64,000 nt of DNA from assembly GCF_030622045.1 (NCBI RefSeq), contig NZ_CP130886.1, forward strand, positions 620,001 to 684,000, read 5' to 3'. Each line of letters starts with the position of its first letter. Positions within the stretch are counted from its first letter, which is position 1. This DNA is from Planctellipticum variicoloris. Lineage in GTDB: Bacteria > Planctomycetota > Planctomycetia > Planctomycetales > Planctomycetaceae. Both the position numbers and the translations under genes were made by a program. Shown here one piece after another: positions 1 through 10,477 of this stretch. Below the pieces are notes generated by a model that did not search any database, had not been told where the DNA came from, and saw only the letters and a program-made list of their open reading frames with translations.

Positions 1-773
1 GGCGAGCAGACGGTCAGGACCGCCCGCTGATTGTGCAGCACCACATCGACGATGCGCGCCAGGGCGCTGCCGATGCCGTAGTAGGTGGCGCCTTTCCCTT
101 GAATGATGTGGTAGGCGGCCCGGCGGACGCGTTGATCGACATTGGCCCGCTGTTCGGCCGAGAGCGTCATGCCACGGACCCGGCAGAACTCGTCGAGTCG
201 CAGTCCGGCGACTGCGGTGAGCGACCACGTCAGCACTTCAGAATCGCCGTGCTCGCCGATGACGTATCCGTGGATGTGATGCGAGTCGACTCCCAGATGC
301 GTTCCCAGCAGCGTACGGAACCGGGCGGTGTCGAGCGTCGTCCCGGAACCGATGACGCGATGCGCCGGCACGCCCAGCTTGCCGGCGAAATGGGCCGTCA
401 GGTGCGTCATCACGTCGACGGGATTGGTCGCGACGACCAGAACCGCCTCGGGGGCGTACCTCAGAATGGCGGGCACGACTTCGGAAAAGACGGCCGCGTT
501 CCGCTCCAGCAGTTGCAGCCGGGTTTCGCCGGGCTGCTGGTTCACTCCCGCGGAAATGATGACGACCCGGCTGTCGGCCAGCGCGTCATAGTCGCCGCTC
601 CGGACCGTGAGCGGATGCGAAAACGGAACGGCATGAAACAGATCGTCGGCTTCCGCGTCTGCCCGACAGGCATTCCGATCGACCAGGACGACTTCGCGGC
701 CGACGCCCTGCATGACGAGTGCATATGCTGCGGTCGAACCGACCAGTCCGCTGCCGACGATTCCGACTTTCAT
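1..773 (-). CDS. ldh: L-lactate dehydrogenase, 3' end cut by window edge
   Basis: Cytosolic NAD-dependent enzyme interconverting pyruvate and L-lactate. The reading frame starts at 773 ([19 protein letters not shown]) after a good Shine-Dalgarno (AAGGAG, 7 nt spacer) and runs off the window at base 1, so about 257 residues of the usual 310-320 are present. Visible are the N-terminal Rossmann glycine motif GSGLVGS, the substrate loop [31 protein letters not shown] and the catalytic-histidine motif GEHGDSEV. Glutamine rather than arginine at the specificity position of the NQQPGETR loop favours lactate over malate dehydrogenase. The C-terminal helices cannot be judged. The next gene upstream also lies on the minus strand, but a terminator separates them, so this gene is probably transcribed alone. 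Confidence 0.93.
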   Translation of the reverse strand, partial: MKVGIVGSGLVGSTAAYALVMQGVGREVVLVDRNACRADAEADDLFHAVPFSHPLTVRSGDYDALADSRVVIISAGVNQQPGETRLQLLERNAAVFSEVVPAILRYAPEAVLVVATNPVDVMTHLTAHFAGKLGVPAHRVIGSGTTLDTARFRTLLGTHLGVDSHHIHGYVIGEHGDSEVLTWSLTAVAGLRLDEFCRVRGMTLSAEQRANVDQRVRRAAYHIIQGKGATYYGIGSALARIVDVVLHNQRAVLTVCS

Positions 774-946
774 CTGATCGCTCCTTCACGTGTCCCAACC
801 TTGCACCAACGCGAGTGGTGGCGCCCTCGAATCCTATCGGGTGGCACGCTCTGAGTCTTCGAAGGGCGTGTCTTCAACACTGGTCGAAGGCCACGCCCAC
901 CGCAAAGCCTCCGGGCGTGTCACTCGGCTCGTACCCCTGTCGAACA

Positions 947-984
947 CGAAAACACCCCGCGCGGCGTGCCACGCGGGGCGTTTC
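947..984 (-). terminator. Rho-independent terminator after the PqaA-like gene
   Basis: An 11-bp stem (951-961 with 972-982, one G-U pair) and 10-nt loop lies just past the stop codon at 1011. Read on the minus strand, the 3' arm runs into TGTTTTCG, a short T tract. It separates the PqaA-like gene from ldh. Confidence 0.7.
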
Positions 985-1010
985 ATCATTGTCAGTCGAC
1001 GACGAATCGC

Positions 1011-2351
1011 TCAGTTTCTGAAGACCTGCGTCGTCAGCGAGTAGACCGTGCCGTCGTGCTCGTATTCCAGTTCGACGAAGGTGGCCACGTTCTTGCCGGC
1101 GGGAATCGCCCGCAGCACGTGGAATTTTGGAGTGGGCGTCTCGACCTCCGTGGGAGACCACTTCGATTCGCGGAAGTCGAACGAAGGCGATTCCGCCGAC
1201 CAGTGTCGCACGTTGACCGGCATCTGATCGGCGACGACGTCCAGCCGGACTTCCGCCGGGGTCTTGTCGAATTTCCAGGTCACTCCCGGCAGCGGCCGGC
1301 CGGTGGCGGCGTGACGGAAGAAGACGGCCAGCGTCGTCAGGGCGAAGGCTTTCCGGTCTCCGAGGTTGTGGCCGACGTTCGGAGCGGCCAGCACGGCCCG
1401 CGGGCCGACGAGGTCGTCGTAGTACATCCGCATGGCGTCGACCGTCCAGTAGCGGTCGTTGGTCCCGACGATCAGCAGTTTGGGGAGCGTGAGCTGCTTG
1501 CGGTAGGTGTAAGGATCCATCATGTGCCAGAGCCGGTCTTCGCGCTCGGTCTTCGGCTCGGTTTCTTCCTTGACCAGTCCTTTGCTGGTGTAGTCGGCGA
1601 TCTGCTCGCTGTAGGCGCCCCAGGTTTCCTTCTGATACTTCATCTGCGCCGGGAAGTTGAGCGTGTCGATGACGATCGGCGCGGTGCCGACGATCCGTGG
1701 ATCGACGACGGGGGTGAGCCAGCTCGTCCAGCCGCGTTTGGAAGCTCCCGTGATGACGAAGCCGGTGACTTTCGTCTTCCGGTCCTGTTCGGCGAACTGC
1801 TGGAGGGCGTCCATGGCTTTGACGGCGCTTTTGACCATCGGGAAGAGCAGGGGCCAGGTTTCGTCGCCGGTGGCGAGATACTTGAGCCACGTCTCGGTGA
1901 TCAGGTCGTCTTCGAAGCGATCGCCGAACAGGGGCTGGTTGGGGACCTGGTGGATCGTGGCGACGCGGGCGCCGCACAGTTTCGCCAGGAGGAGTCCCTG
2001 CTGGATGTCACCTTCCTTGGGCTCCTTGCCGATTGCGCCTCCGGTCACGAACAGGAGCATGTGATCGGTGATCTTCAGCCCCTCGGGCTCGTAGACCATC
2101 AGGTCGTGCTGCCAGGTGAGATTCTGCCAGGTTTGCGAGGTGAGCTTCAGATGCTGGACGACGCCGAGACCGGGGAACTTTTTCTCGCCGAGGTTCTCCC
2201 AGCGGAACTCCGGTTCGGGGCGTTCCATGTAGTTGAAGATGGCTTTGGGGACGTCCATCGAGGGGGCGGGGGATTCGGCCCAAGTCCGCGCGGCGCTCAG
2301 CAGGAGCAGGACCGCTGCGACCGGCACAATTCGAGAGCAGAAGCATTTCAT
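1011..2351 (-). CDS. PhoPQ-activated pathogenicity-related (PqaA-type) alpha/beta hydrolase
   Basis: Exported alpha/beta-hydrolase-like protein of the PhoPQ_related (PqaA) family, 446 residues, the usual family length. An N-terminal signal peptide with cleavage after TWA is clear. Family landmarks are LMVYEPEG, LLFVTGG, VPNQPLF, the nucleophile region VTGASKRGWTSWL, and PKLLIVGTNDRYWTVD, where the aspartate probably belongs to the catalytic triad. The molecular substrate is unknown; in Salmonella PqaA is linked to resistance to melittin, but planctomycete homologues are abundant and uncharacterised. It follows the lipoprotein gene with a 54-bp gap on the same strand, so the two may be co-transcribed. 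No cofactor-binding or membrane segments are visible beyond the signal peptide. Confidence 0.88.
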   Translation of the reverse strand: MKCFCSRIVPVAAVLLLLSAARTWAESPAPSMDVPKAIFNYMERPEPEFRWENLGEKKFPGLGVVQHLKLTSQTWQNLTWQHDLMVYEPEGLKITDHMLLFVTGGAIGKEPKEGDIQQGLLLAKLCGARVATIHQVPNQPLFGDRFEDDLITETWLKYLATGDETWPLLFPMVKSAVKAMDALQQFAEQDRKTKVTGFVITGASKRGWTSWLTPVVDPRIVGTAPIVIDTLNFPAQMKYQKETWGAYSEQIADYTSKGLVKEETEPKTEREDRLWHMMDPYTYRKQLTLPKLLIVGTNDRYWTVDAMRMYYDDLVGPRAVLAAPNVGHNLGDRKAFALTTLAVFFRHAATGRPLPGVTWKFDKTPAEVRLDVVADQMPVNVRHWSAESPSFDFRESKWSPTEVETPTPKFHVLRAIPAGKNVATFVELEYEHDGTVYSLTTQVFRN

Positions 2352-2405
2352 GCGTGGAGAATCCAGTCAGGTGTTGAGGCTGTGGCGACGGGCCGATGCC
2401 GTCGA

Positions 2406-2858
2406 CTACTCTGTTTTCAACTCAAACGCAGGGAGTTCCTTGGTGCTGGCGGTGATCTCCGCCTGCAGCCCGGACTTTCCACGCACGACGTACTTTCCTT
2501 TGAGCAGATCCGGGCCGGGTTCGGCATTGCCCATCATGATTTGCTGCTGGGTCGGCTGCACGGAGGGATCCGGCCAGACGACGGTCACATCGTAGCTTCC
2601 GACGGCGACGCCTTTTTCAAGGGCCGAGACCAGGGCAAACTTGCCATCCGGGTCAACGGCGCCTGACGCCGTCACGCCGGCCGGGTCGTCTTTTGGGAAG
2701 AAGAGAATGGTCGCTCCGTCGGCCGGCTTCCCGTCGACCATCACGCTCCCCGTCACGGGGACAACGGGTTTTCCGGCGGAGCATCCTCCGGTCAGGAGGA
2801 GGGCGACGACAACGGCGCTGGCCCGGCAGCAGCGGCCCGCGAGAAACCAATGAAGCAT
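2406..2858 (-). CDS. Lipoprotein with carboxypeptidase-regulatory-like (beta-sandwich) domain
   Basis: Small secreted lipoprotein of 150 residues. The N-terminus has a hydrophobic segment ending in a lipobox (LLLTGGC), giving a lipidated cysteine near residue 26. The mature part begins PVTGSVMVDGKPADGATILF, a hallmark of transthyretin/carboxypeptidase-regulatory-like domains found in many small planctomycete lipoproteins. Such genes commonly sit beside DUF1559 genes, and that is the case here: the DUF1559 gene lies 222 bp upstream on the same strand. Function is unknown; a cell-surface structural or carbohydrate-contact role is inference only. Confidence 0.8.
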   Translation of the reverse strand: MLHWFLAGRCCRASAVVVALLLTGGCSAGKPVVPVTGSVMVDGKPADGATILFFPKDDPAGVTASGAVDPDGKFALVSALEKGVAVGSYDVTVVWPDPSVQPTQQQIMMGNAEPGPDLLKGKYVVRGKSGLQAEITASTKELPAFELKTE

Positions 2859-3011
2859 AGGAGTCTTTCCGGATGCGGGGCGATTCTCGCAAGAACAAAT
2901 GGGTCCGCGGAAGAAAGCGTCGATATCGTTATCGTTTCAACGTCTCACTCTGCGGAGCCAGAGATAGTGCGGCAGCCGGGGCGAGCGATTCTGCTGCCAT
3001 CGAGCCTGAAC

Positions 3012-3021
3012 GGGGGGGGGG
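3012..3021. repeat. Poly-G tract of 10 in an intergenic region
   Basis: Ten consecutive G residues in the 222-bp gap between the DUF1559 gene and the lipoprotein gene. Such tracts can be slippage-prone. No gene or clear promoter is seen in this gap. Confidence 0.7.
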
Positions 3022-3080
3022 CGCGACGACCCGTGGCCGAGTTCCGGCGATGGCAGCGAGCGGACGCCGCGGGGAGCCTG

Positions 3081-4163
<1,083 letters not shown>

Positions 4164-4794
4164 GGTGCGCTTCCTGGAGAATCCATGGAGAGTAATGGAG
4201 AACGACGGAGTCGAAGCCGAGAAACCGGCGGTTTCGAAAGAGAAGGGAATCGTAACCTTAGCGGCCAACCACATTCAAATAAAAAATCAGGGAATTCCCC
4301 ACTGTCAGGGGGGGAAAGTCCCTCCTGAGTGAAGACCGCTGGCGGCGGATGGGGTCAGACCGGTTCGCTCGTCCAGAGGCCGGTGGACTGGCCGTCTGCG
4401 GGCGGGTGCGGGCGGACGATCATTGTGGGAAGGCCGCGACCGGGGAGTTCTTCGGCGTCAGACCGAGGTTTGGCGGAGAGGCCTCCGATGTACGAGTATG
4501 ATGGACGTCATTCGTTCTTCGACGGCGTAGGACGAGCCATGCCGCTTGCGATCACGACAGACGCGGGCGTCCATCGTACGGGGATTTCGCGGGCAGGCGT
4601 TTCCATCGAGGAGGAGTTCTCCTGGCGTCAACACCGGCGGACCGGCAATTGCCGACGGCGCCGCCCTGCCGGCTATTGCCGGCCGGACCCGATTGCACCT
4701 GCAGTTGCAGGGGTGCTATCATTCAGTGTCACGGTTCGATTGGGGAGCAATCCTTCGCTTTCCGACGAACTCACGTGCAAGACGGCGGGACACC
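4164..4794. other. Intergenic region, 631 bp, divergent promoters
   Basis: Lies between two divergently transcribed genes. It contains GC-rich palindromes around 4640-4690 (including CGGCAATTGCCG and a CCGGCTATTGCCGG variant) and a candidate sigma-70 promoter for the Fur-family gene. No open reading frame here looks real. Confidence 0.5.
4693..4722 (+). promoter_or_regulatory. Candidate sigma-70 promoter of the Fur-family gene
   Basis: TTGCAC at 4693-4698 and TATCAT at 4717-4722 are spaced by 18 bp, ending 72 bp before the start codon. The palindromes immediately upstream could be operator sites. Inferred from sequence only. Confidence 0.4.
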
Positions 4795-5247
4795 ATGGGC
4801 GGCAATCCACAGAACGAAATCGATCAGGTCCCCCAGATCCGAGCCCTGCTGGGCGGGGTCGGCCTGCGGACGACGGCGGCCCGGCTGGCGGTGGTCCGCC
4901 GCCTGCAGCGCGCCACGTCGCCCGTCAGCCATGCCGAAGTCGCGGAAGAACTGGTGCCGCTGGGGTTCGACAAAGCCACCGTCTTCCGGAATCTGACGGA
5001 TCTGGTCGACGCCGGTCTGGTCACCCGCACCGAACTGGGAGACCACGTCTGGCGTTTCGAGCTGCGGGATCAGGCGCATCCCGATCGGGGCCATCACCCG
5101 CACTTCGTCTGCGTCGACTGCGGCAGCGTGACCTGCCTGCAAGAAGTCGACGTTCCCAAGACGATGCAAAAGAGCTGGTCGCGGATCGGCGACGTGACGG
5201 AAGTGCTTCTGAAAGGCCACTGCCACGCCTGCTCTCAGAAGGCGTAG
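4795..5247 (+). CDS. Fur-family transcriptional regulator
   Basis: Metal- or peroxide-responsive DNA-binding repressor of the Fur/Zur/PerR family, 150 residues from the inner start at 4795. The N-terminal winged helix reads LRTTAARLAVVRRL...VSHAEVAEEL with recognition helix DKATVFRNLTDLVDAGLV. The dimerisation domain contains the sensor/structural motif HHPHFVCVDCGSV, with a CxxC pair, and a second pair, CHAC, close to the C-terminus, consistent with a structural zinc site. Whether it senses iron, zinc or peroxide cannot be told from sequence. The longer upstream frame lacks family similarity, so the start was set where homologues begin. The Shine-Dalgarno is weak. No metal-transport gene is adjacent. 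Confidence 0.88.
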   Translation: MGGNPQNEIDQVPQIRALLGGVGLRTTAARLAVVRRLQRATSPVSHAEVAEELVPLGFDKATVFRNLTDLVDAGLVTRTELGDHVWRFELRDQAHPDRGHHPHFVCVDCGSVTCLQEVDVPKTMQKSWSRIGDVTEVLLKGHCHACSQKA

Positions 5248-5342
5248 CCTGCCGACTCCGAGATGGGTTAGACGTGGTTGCCGCATTCGGCGGCGATGGG
5301 CTGTAGAGGCATCGGAGACCCGGTCTGGCTGAGCGGCCCAGA

Positions 5343-5373
5343 CCGGGGCATCGCGAAGACGCTCCTGCCCCGG
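5343..5373 (+). repeat. 31-bp hairpin repeat, family A copy 1
   Basis: Arms CCGGGGCA and TGCCCCGG flank an inner mini-hairpin (GCG AAGA CGC), followed by CCACCC. The same unit occurs at 13161-13191 and, inverted, at 21921-21951 and 22747-22777, each just past a gene end. REP-like element or terminator. Confidence 0.8.
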
Positions 5374-5406
5374 CCACCCGTCACTGTACTTCACGCTTGC
5401 TCGGAT

Positions 5407-5484
5407 GTAGGGTGAGTCGAGTCCGCGAGGCTCACCACTACTGCCTTGATTGACGGTGAGCCTCGAAGACTCGACTCACCCTAC
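5407..5484. repeat. Large inverted repeat, family B copy 1 (30-bp arms)
   Basis: Arms 5407-5436 and 5455-5484 match at 28 of 30 positions around an 18-nt loop. It lies between convergent genes (Fur-family and hppA), so it may end transcription on both strands. A second copy with identical arms and an unrelated 18-nt loop lies at 20291-20368. Confidence 0.85.
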
Positions 5485-5511
5485 CCAGACTCGACATTCA
5501 CCGGACTGACT

Positions 5512-7950
5512 TCATTCCGCCGCAGCGACGATCCGCATCTTGTAGAACGAGCGCCAGACGAAGTAGAACGCGCCGGCGAGGAAGGCGGCTCCGAGGACGG
5601 GGGTCAGCGTCGGCTGGTTGATCTTGACGGCCAGTTCGACGGCGAGAATCCCGAACAGCGTCGTGAATTTGATGATCGGGTTCAGCGAGACCGAGCTGGT
5701 GTCCTTGAACGGATCGCCCACGGTATCGCCGACGACCACGGCGTCGTGCAGCGGCGTCCCCTTCATCTTGTAGCGGACTTCGACCAGTTTTTTGGCGTTG
5801 TCCCAGGCGCCACCGGCGTTGGCCATGAAGACCGCCTGGAACAGTCCGAAGACCGCGATCGACATCAGATAGGCGATGAAGAGATACGAATCGAGGAACG
5901 CGAAGCCGAGCGTCAGCAGGCAGATCGCGCAGAAGATGTTGAACATGCCGGTCTGAGCGTACTCGGTGCAGATCTGCACGACTTTTTGGCTGTCTTCGAC
6001 GGAGGCTTTCGCCGGGCCGTCGACATCCAGTCGGATATGCTTCTTGATGTATTCGACGGCGCGGTAGGCCCCGGTGGTGACGGCCTGGGTCGAGGCTCCG
6101 GTGAACCAGTAGACGACGGCGCCGCCGCACAGGAAGCCGAGCAGCACCATGGGGTCGGTGATGGCGAGTCGCTGCATGGCGTCCGGGTGGCCGCCGGTGA
6201 GCATCAGGACCAGCGAGAAGATCATCGTCGTGGCGCCGACGACGGCGGTGCCGATCAGCACGGGTTTGGCGGTCGCTTTGAAGGTGTTGCCGGCGCCGTC
6301 GTTTTCTTCGAGGAAATCTTTGGCGTGCTCGAAGCGGGGTTCGAATCCATAGTCGCGCTGGACTTCGGAGCTGATGCCCGGGGACGATTCGATCATGGAG
6401 AGTTCGAAGACCGATTGAGCGTTGTCGGTCACGGGGCCGTAGGAGTCGACCGCGATCGTCACCGGCCCCATCCCCAGGAAGCCGAACGCGACGAGTCCGA
6501 AGGCAAAGACCGACTGGTAGCCGGACATCAGTTCGGGGGGAATCAGCGTGCCGATGGCCCAGGCGGCGCCCATCAGGCCGGCGATCGACATTCCGGTCCA
6601 GAACGCGCCGAAGTTGCCGGCGACCAGGCCGGAGAGGATCGTCAGCGAGGCTCCCCCCTGTTCGGAGCTGCTGACGATTTCTTCGACGTGTTTGCTGCTG
6701 AGGCTGGTGAAGACCATGGTCAGGACGGGGATCAGCGCTCCGGCGACGGTGCCGCAACTGATGATGGTCGACAGTTTCCACCAGAGGCCCGCCGAGGCGC
6801 CCTCGAGGCTTCCCAGGAGGACGTACGACATGACGTAGGTGACGACGACGGAGACCGCGGAGGTGAGCACCACGAGGCGGTGGAGGGGGTGTTCGAAGTC
6901 CATTTTGTCGACGGCGCCGAATTGCCGGGTGGCCCAGCGTTCGTTGGCGAGGTAGGACCCGAGGGAGGTGACGATCATCATGGCGCGCATGACGAACAGC
7001 CAGATGAGCAGCGTGGCCTGGAGGGCGGGGTTGGCGGTCATGGCCAGGGCGATGAAGGTAATCAGCGCGACGCCCGTGACGCCGTAGGTTTCGAAGCCGT
7101 CGGCGGTGGGGCCGACGCTGTCGCCGGCGTTGTCGCCGACGCAGTCGGCGATGACGCCGGGGTTGCGGGCGTCGTCTTCTTTGATTTTGAAGACAATTTT
7201 CATGAGGTCGGCGCCGATGTCGGCAATTTTGGTGAAGATGCCGCCGCAGATCCGGAGGACGCTGGCGCCCAGCGATTCGCCGACCGCGAAGCCGAGGAAG
7301 CAGGGGCCGGCTTTATCGGGGGGGACGAACAGGAGGATGATCAGCATGAGGGCCAGTTCGACGCTGATCAGGAGCAGGCCGATGCTCATACCGGCCTGGA
7401 GGGGGATCTGCAGCACGGGGAGGGGTTTGCCGCGCAGTGCGGCGAAGGCGGCGCGCGAGTTGGCGTAGGTGTTGATCCGCATGCCGAACCAGGCGACGCC
7501 GAAGGAGCCCAGGATGCCGACGACCGACCAGAAGAGGATCATCGCCACGGTCGGGAGCGGCAGGCCCACGAAGGCGTAGTAATAGATGAAGATCACCGCG
7601 CCGATGAGGACTTCGAGGATCGCCAGCAGCCGGGCCTGCGTCAGCAGGTACGTTTTGCAGGTGGTGTAGATCAGCTCCGAAACTTCGCGCATGGAGCCGT
7701 GCGTCGGGAGCTGCATGAGGCGGCGGGCCTGCCACAGGCCGAACGCGGCTCCTCCCGCGCAGACCAGCAGCCCGCCAAATAACAGCACCTGGCCTGAGAG
7801 ACTGACGCCCAGGGCGTCGATGGTTGCGGTGCGGACTTGCGGGAGGACCAGATCGGCTTCGCCCGCTTGAGAAATTGAGTTGCCGATCAACAGGAAGCAG
7901 AAACTCAATACGGCACAGGCGGCCCGTCGCAAGCCCAGCACCAACGTCAT
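5512..7950 (-). CDS. hppA: Membrane-bound proton-translocating pyrophosphatase
   Basis: Integral membrane pump that couples pyrophosphate hydrolysis to proton (or sodium) export across the cytoplasmic or an internal membrane. The start at 7950 follows AAGGA and gives 812 residues, within the family range, with about 16 hydrophobic segments and a possible signal-like N-terminus. Catalytic landmarks are DIGADLM (244-250), EDDARNPGVIADCVGDNAGD (259-278) and DSYGPVTDNA (502-511). The motif GNTFKA (554-559) has lysine where potassium-dependent enzymes have alanine, suggesting a potassium-independent form. The canonical GKVE following the first acidic motif reads KIVF, so this is a divergent subgroup. 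The gene stands alone; pyrophosphate-driven pumps are common in planctomycetes. Confidence 0.95.
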   Translation of the reverse strand: MTLVLGLRRAACAVLSFCFLLIGNSISQAGEADLVLPQVRTATIDALGVSLSGQVLLFGGLLVCAGGAAFGLWQARRLMQLPTHGSMREVSELIYTTCKTYLLTQARLLAILEVLIGAVIFIYYYAFVGLPLPTVAMILFWSVVGILGSFGVAWFGMRINTYANSRAAFAALRGKPLPVLQIPLQAGMSIGLLLISVELALMLIILLFVPPDKAGPCFLGFAVGESLGASVLRICGGIFTKIADIGADLMKIVFKIKEDDARNPGVIADCVGDNAGDSVGPTADGFETYGVTGVALITFIALAMTANPALQATLLIWLFVMRAMMIVTSLGSYLANERWATRQFGAVDKMDFEHPLHRLVVLTSAVSVVVTYVMSYVLLGSLEGASAGLWWKLSTIISCGTVAGALIPVLTMVFTSLSSKHVEEIVSSSEQGGASLTILSGLVAGNFGAFWTGMSIAGLMGAAWAIGTLIPPELMSGYQSVFAFGLVAFGFLGMGPVTIAVDSYGPVTDNAQSVFELSMIESSPGISSEVQRDYGFEPRFEHAKDFLEENDGAGNTFKATAKPVLIGTAVVGATTMIFSLVLMLTGGHPDAMQRLAITDPMVLLGFLCGGAVVYWFTGASTQAVTTGAYRAVEYIKKHIRLDVDGPAKASVEDSQKVVQICTEYAQTGMFNIFCAICLLTLGFAFLDSYLFIAYLMSIAVFGLFQAVFMANAGGAWDNAKKLVEVRYKMKGTPLHDAVVVGDTVGDPFKDTSSVSLNPIIKFTTLFGILAVELAVKINQPTLTPVLGAAFLAGAFYFVWRSFYKMRIVAAAE

Positions 7951-8146
7951 CGAGAATTCCTTCGAAGGCAGTTTGTCCCAGGTGGAGTGGGGTGGCGCGT
8001 TCGCGTCGCCGGCAGCCAGCTTACGCAAATTTCACATCGCCAACCTTCGATTTGTTTCGCACATTGGGGAAAGGAAATCCAGCCTGCCGGGGGCGCACTT
8101 TCCCAAAATGCGCCAGATTTCCTGCCCGATGTGCGCCATCGACGCT

Positions 8147-10210
8147 CTACCTGGATCTGACCGGCTGATTTCGGCGGAGCGATTCCACGGCTTCACCAAA
8201 GAACCGCAGTCCCTCGGTCGCCCCGAGCAGTTCGTAGACTTTCCGCGTTTCGGCGTAGGCGTCGTGCAGCGGCGCACCGTGGACCGGGTGGTTCCCGCCG
8301 GTCATCCCGCCCGCGATCGCCAGTGGGCGGGGCGCGACCAGAGCCGCCAGGTGCGGAATGTCGCCGACATCGCGCAGGATTCCGGGGGCGATGGTTCCCA
8401 GGCGCTGCCCTTCGTACGGGCCATCGTCAATGTAGCTGACGAGCGAGTCGGAGGTCGTCACGGTTTTGATCCGGTCGTCGGTCGCGGCATCGCAGAGAGC
8501 GACGAGTCCTGCGGGTCCGAAACCCGCAATGCGGACGCGATCCGGACTGCCGAGGGCGTCGATCAGCCGGCGGACATCGTACGTCCACTGTCCGAGCAGG
8601 GGCCGGCCGATCCAGAGAGCCCACTCCGCCGTATTGTGGTCCGGCGCTCGACCGATTTTGTCGCCGGGCCGGGCGAGAGCCCCCGTCGCCCGTAGATCGA
8701 GCGTGACCACGGTGGCCCCGCTGGTTTTTAACCGGTTGTAGAACGGTCGCTGCCGCATCGATTCCGCCCCGTCCAGATCGAGCAGAATCCAGACGGCGGG
8801 CCGGGTTCCGGGGCCTTCCTTGCGGGCCGTGAGCGTGATGCCCGGTTCGGGCTGGAAGGTCACTTCGGTCGCGCCGGCCGCGGTCTCGACGGTCTGGGCC
8901 TTCAGGTCGGAGGATTCCGGGAAGCCTCCCAGGACCTTCCCGATGAGTCGTTCGCGGAGTTCGGTTCGTCTCTGCTTCCAGGCTTCGGCCGACGCCACCG
9001 GCTCGATCGCCGCGACGAGCCGGCGGCCTTCGGCAGCCGCAAACTGGGGGAGCGTCAGCCAGTCGTCGGGGCGTGCGTCTCCGGGGAAGCAGCGGATCGT
9101 TTCGGGGTCTTCGGTCTTGAGGTCGGGTTCCGGGAGTGGCTCGCCGGCTCCGACTCCTTTGAGCTGCTTTGTCATCCAGCCGTACATCGCTTCGCGCATG
9201 GCTTTGTTGTAGTCGTGCGGGGATTCGAAAATGGCGTGTTTGATCTGCTCCGGACGTTCCAGCAGAGCGAAGGTCGGCGTGGCGCCAGTGATCGACTTCT
9301 GCGCCTCGGCCACCGAGAACTGCGGCGCGTCCCGGGTCGCGTTGATCACCATCAGCCCGCGCGGGGCGACGAGCCCCAGAACGCCGGCTTCTTCCGTGGA
9401 CTCTAAAGCCCCCGGCACAACCTCGCACATGCAGCAGGCGGCCCCCAGATACGCCTGGTAGTTGCCGACCGAGCAAACCGGCACGACGGCCCCGAAACGT
9501 TCGTCGAACGCCCCGGCGTACATCGTCTGATTCCCGCCGCCGCTGGCGCCGGTGATGCCGATCTTCGACGCAATCACTTCGGGTCGCGACTGCAGATAGT
9601 CCACCGCCCGCATGTTTTCATAGACCTGCAGGCCCGACAGCGGCCGGCCTGTGGGAAACAGCGTCGCGGCGACCATTTCGCCGTGGTACTCGCCGAGCGG
9701 CTTCTGGATTCCCCGCTCGCCGGCGCCGAGGGCGTCGACGGCCAGGACGAAGAATCCGTGTTTCGCGGCTCCGATACAGCGGGCCTGCACGACGGGGTCC
9801 TGCTTGGCGCCGCTCCAGTGTCCGTGGACCTGCAGGATCGCCGGGAACGGCCCCGGACCATCCGGCACGTAGGCCAGAGCCGTCATCCACAAACCCGGCA
9901 GCGTCTGGAAAACAAGTTTCTCGACGCGATATCCGTCCCGCTTCAGCTCGCCGAGTTTCCGCGGCTCCAGCGGACAGGCCTCGGCGGGAAATCCGCCCCA
10001 AGCGGCGAGGAGACTTTCGCGAAGCTTCGCCTTTCGCGAAGCCCAGTCTTCGGCCGTTGTCGGCGGTTGATCCGCTGCCCTCAAGGCAGCGGCCTGAGCT
10101 TTGATGAAGGCCGGGAATTCTTGAGTGCGATCGGTTTCGGTCGTCTGGCCCTTCGCCCAACTGCAGAGCCCGAGGACCAGGCCAAAGCCGACGTAGAGTG
10201 CTCGATTCAT
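8147..10210 (-). CDS. Secreted acetyl-xylan-esterase-like protein with two alpha/beta hydrolase domains
   Basis: Exported protein of 687 residues with a signal peptide (cleavage near AKG). The first half is an alpha/beta hydrolase of the acetyl xylan esterase/dienelactone-hydrolase-like group: ILQVHGHWSGAK oxyanion region and the nucleophile elbow GITGASGGGNQT (GxSxG). The second half repeats the fold but its elbow reads IAGFGPAGLVAL, with no serine, so it is probably catalytically dead. Each half is preceded by a similar helical stretch (LRESLLAAWGGFP and LRERLIGKVLGGFP), showing an internal duplication. Planctomycetes carry many such esterases for polysaccharide deacetylation; the substrate here is unknown. 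No sugar-utilisation genes are adjacent. Confidence 0.82.
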   Translation of the reverse strand: MNRALYVGFGLVLGLCSWAKGQTTETDRTQEFPAFIKAQAAALRAADQPPTTAEDWASRKAKLRESLLAAWGGFPAEACPLEPRKLGELKRDGYRVEKLVFQTLPGLWMTALAYVPDGPGPFPAILQVHGHWSGAKQDPVVQARCIGAAKHGFFVLAVDALGAGERGIQKPLGEYHGEMVAATLFPTGRPLSGLQVYENMRAVDYLQSRPEVIASKIGITGASGGGNQTMYAGAFDERFGAVVPVCSVGNYQAYLGAACCMCEVVPGALESTEEAGVLGLVAPRGLMVINATRDAPQFSVAEAQKSITGATPTFALLERPEQIKHAIFESPHDYNKAMREAMYGWMTKQLKGVGAGEPLPEPDLKTEDPETIRCFPGDARPDDWLTLPQFAAAEGRRLVAAIEPVASAEAWKQRRTELRERLIGKVLGGFPESSDLKAQTVETAAGATEVTFQPEPGITLTARKEGPGTRPAVWILLDLDGAESMRQRPFYNRLKTSGATVVTLDLRATGALARPGDKIGRAPDHNTAEWALWIGRPLLGQWTYDVRRLIDALGSPDRVRIAGFGPAGLVALCDAATDDRIKTVTTSDSLVSYIDDGPYEGQRLGTIAPGILRDVGDIPHLAALVAPRPLAIAGGMTGGNHPVHGAPLHDAYAETRKVYELLGATEGLRFFGEAVESLRRNQPVRSR

Positions 10211-10318
10211 CCGGACAAACTCCGTGTGGCGGGATCGTTTCCTGATTCGCTCACAGCGTGCGGGAGTTGAGTCGCGGATGCAACTCGATTCCGGGTGGGG
10301 AAGCGAAGGAAGCGAACA

Positions 10319-10350
10319 GGGAGTAGTGAATAGCGAATAGCCAGAGGAGG
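10319..10350 (+). repeat. Family E repeat (GAATAGCGAATAGCC-type), copy 1
   Basis: Related stretches occur at 14222-14245 and, inverted, at 14340-14363. All three share a GGGAnTAGnGAATAGCG core and lie in gene gaps. Confidence 0.6.
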
Positions 10351-10439
10351 ACGGCTGATCGCATATCGCTGATCGCGTATCGCCAGACCAGATGAGACTT
10401 CACTTGCGGCCTCTGTTCCGACGATCCGCGATCAGCCCG

Positions 10440-10477
10440 CTTCCGTTCGACATTCCGGCTTCGTCATTCGACATTTC
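10440..10477 (-). repeat. 38-bp family C repeat, copy 1
   Basis: Matches 15658-15695 in the opposite orientation at about 36 of 38 positions. Contains two spaced ATGTCGAA words. Function unknown. Confidence 0.7.

Noticed and set aside
33-854. Long plus-strand open frame of 273 codons
   Set aside because: Antisense to the lactate dehydrogenase gene; the minus strand carries clear family motifs, and GC-rich DNA readily opens shadow frames.
5446-7782. 778-codon plus-strand frame rich in Asp, Gly, Glu and His
   Set aside because: Mirror of hppA; composition is the usual complement of a membrane protein gene.
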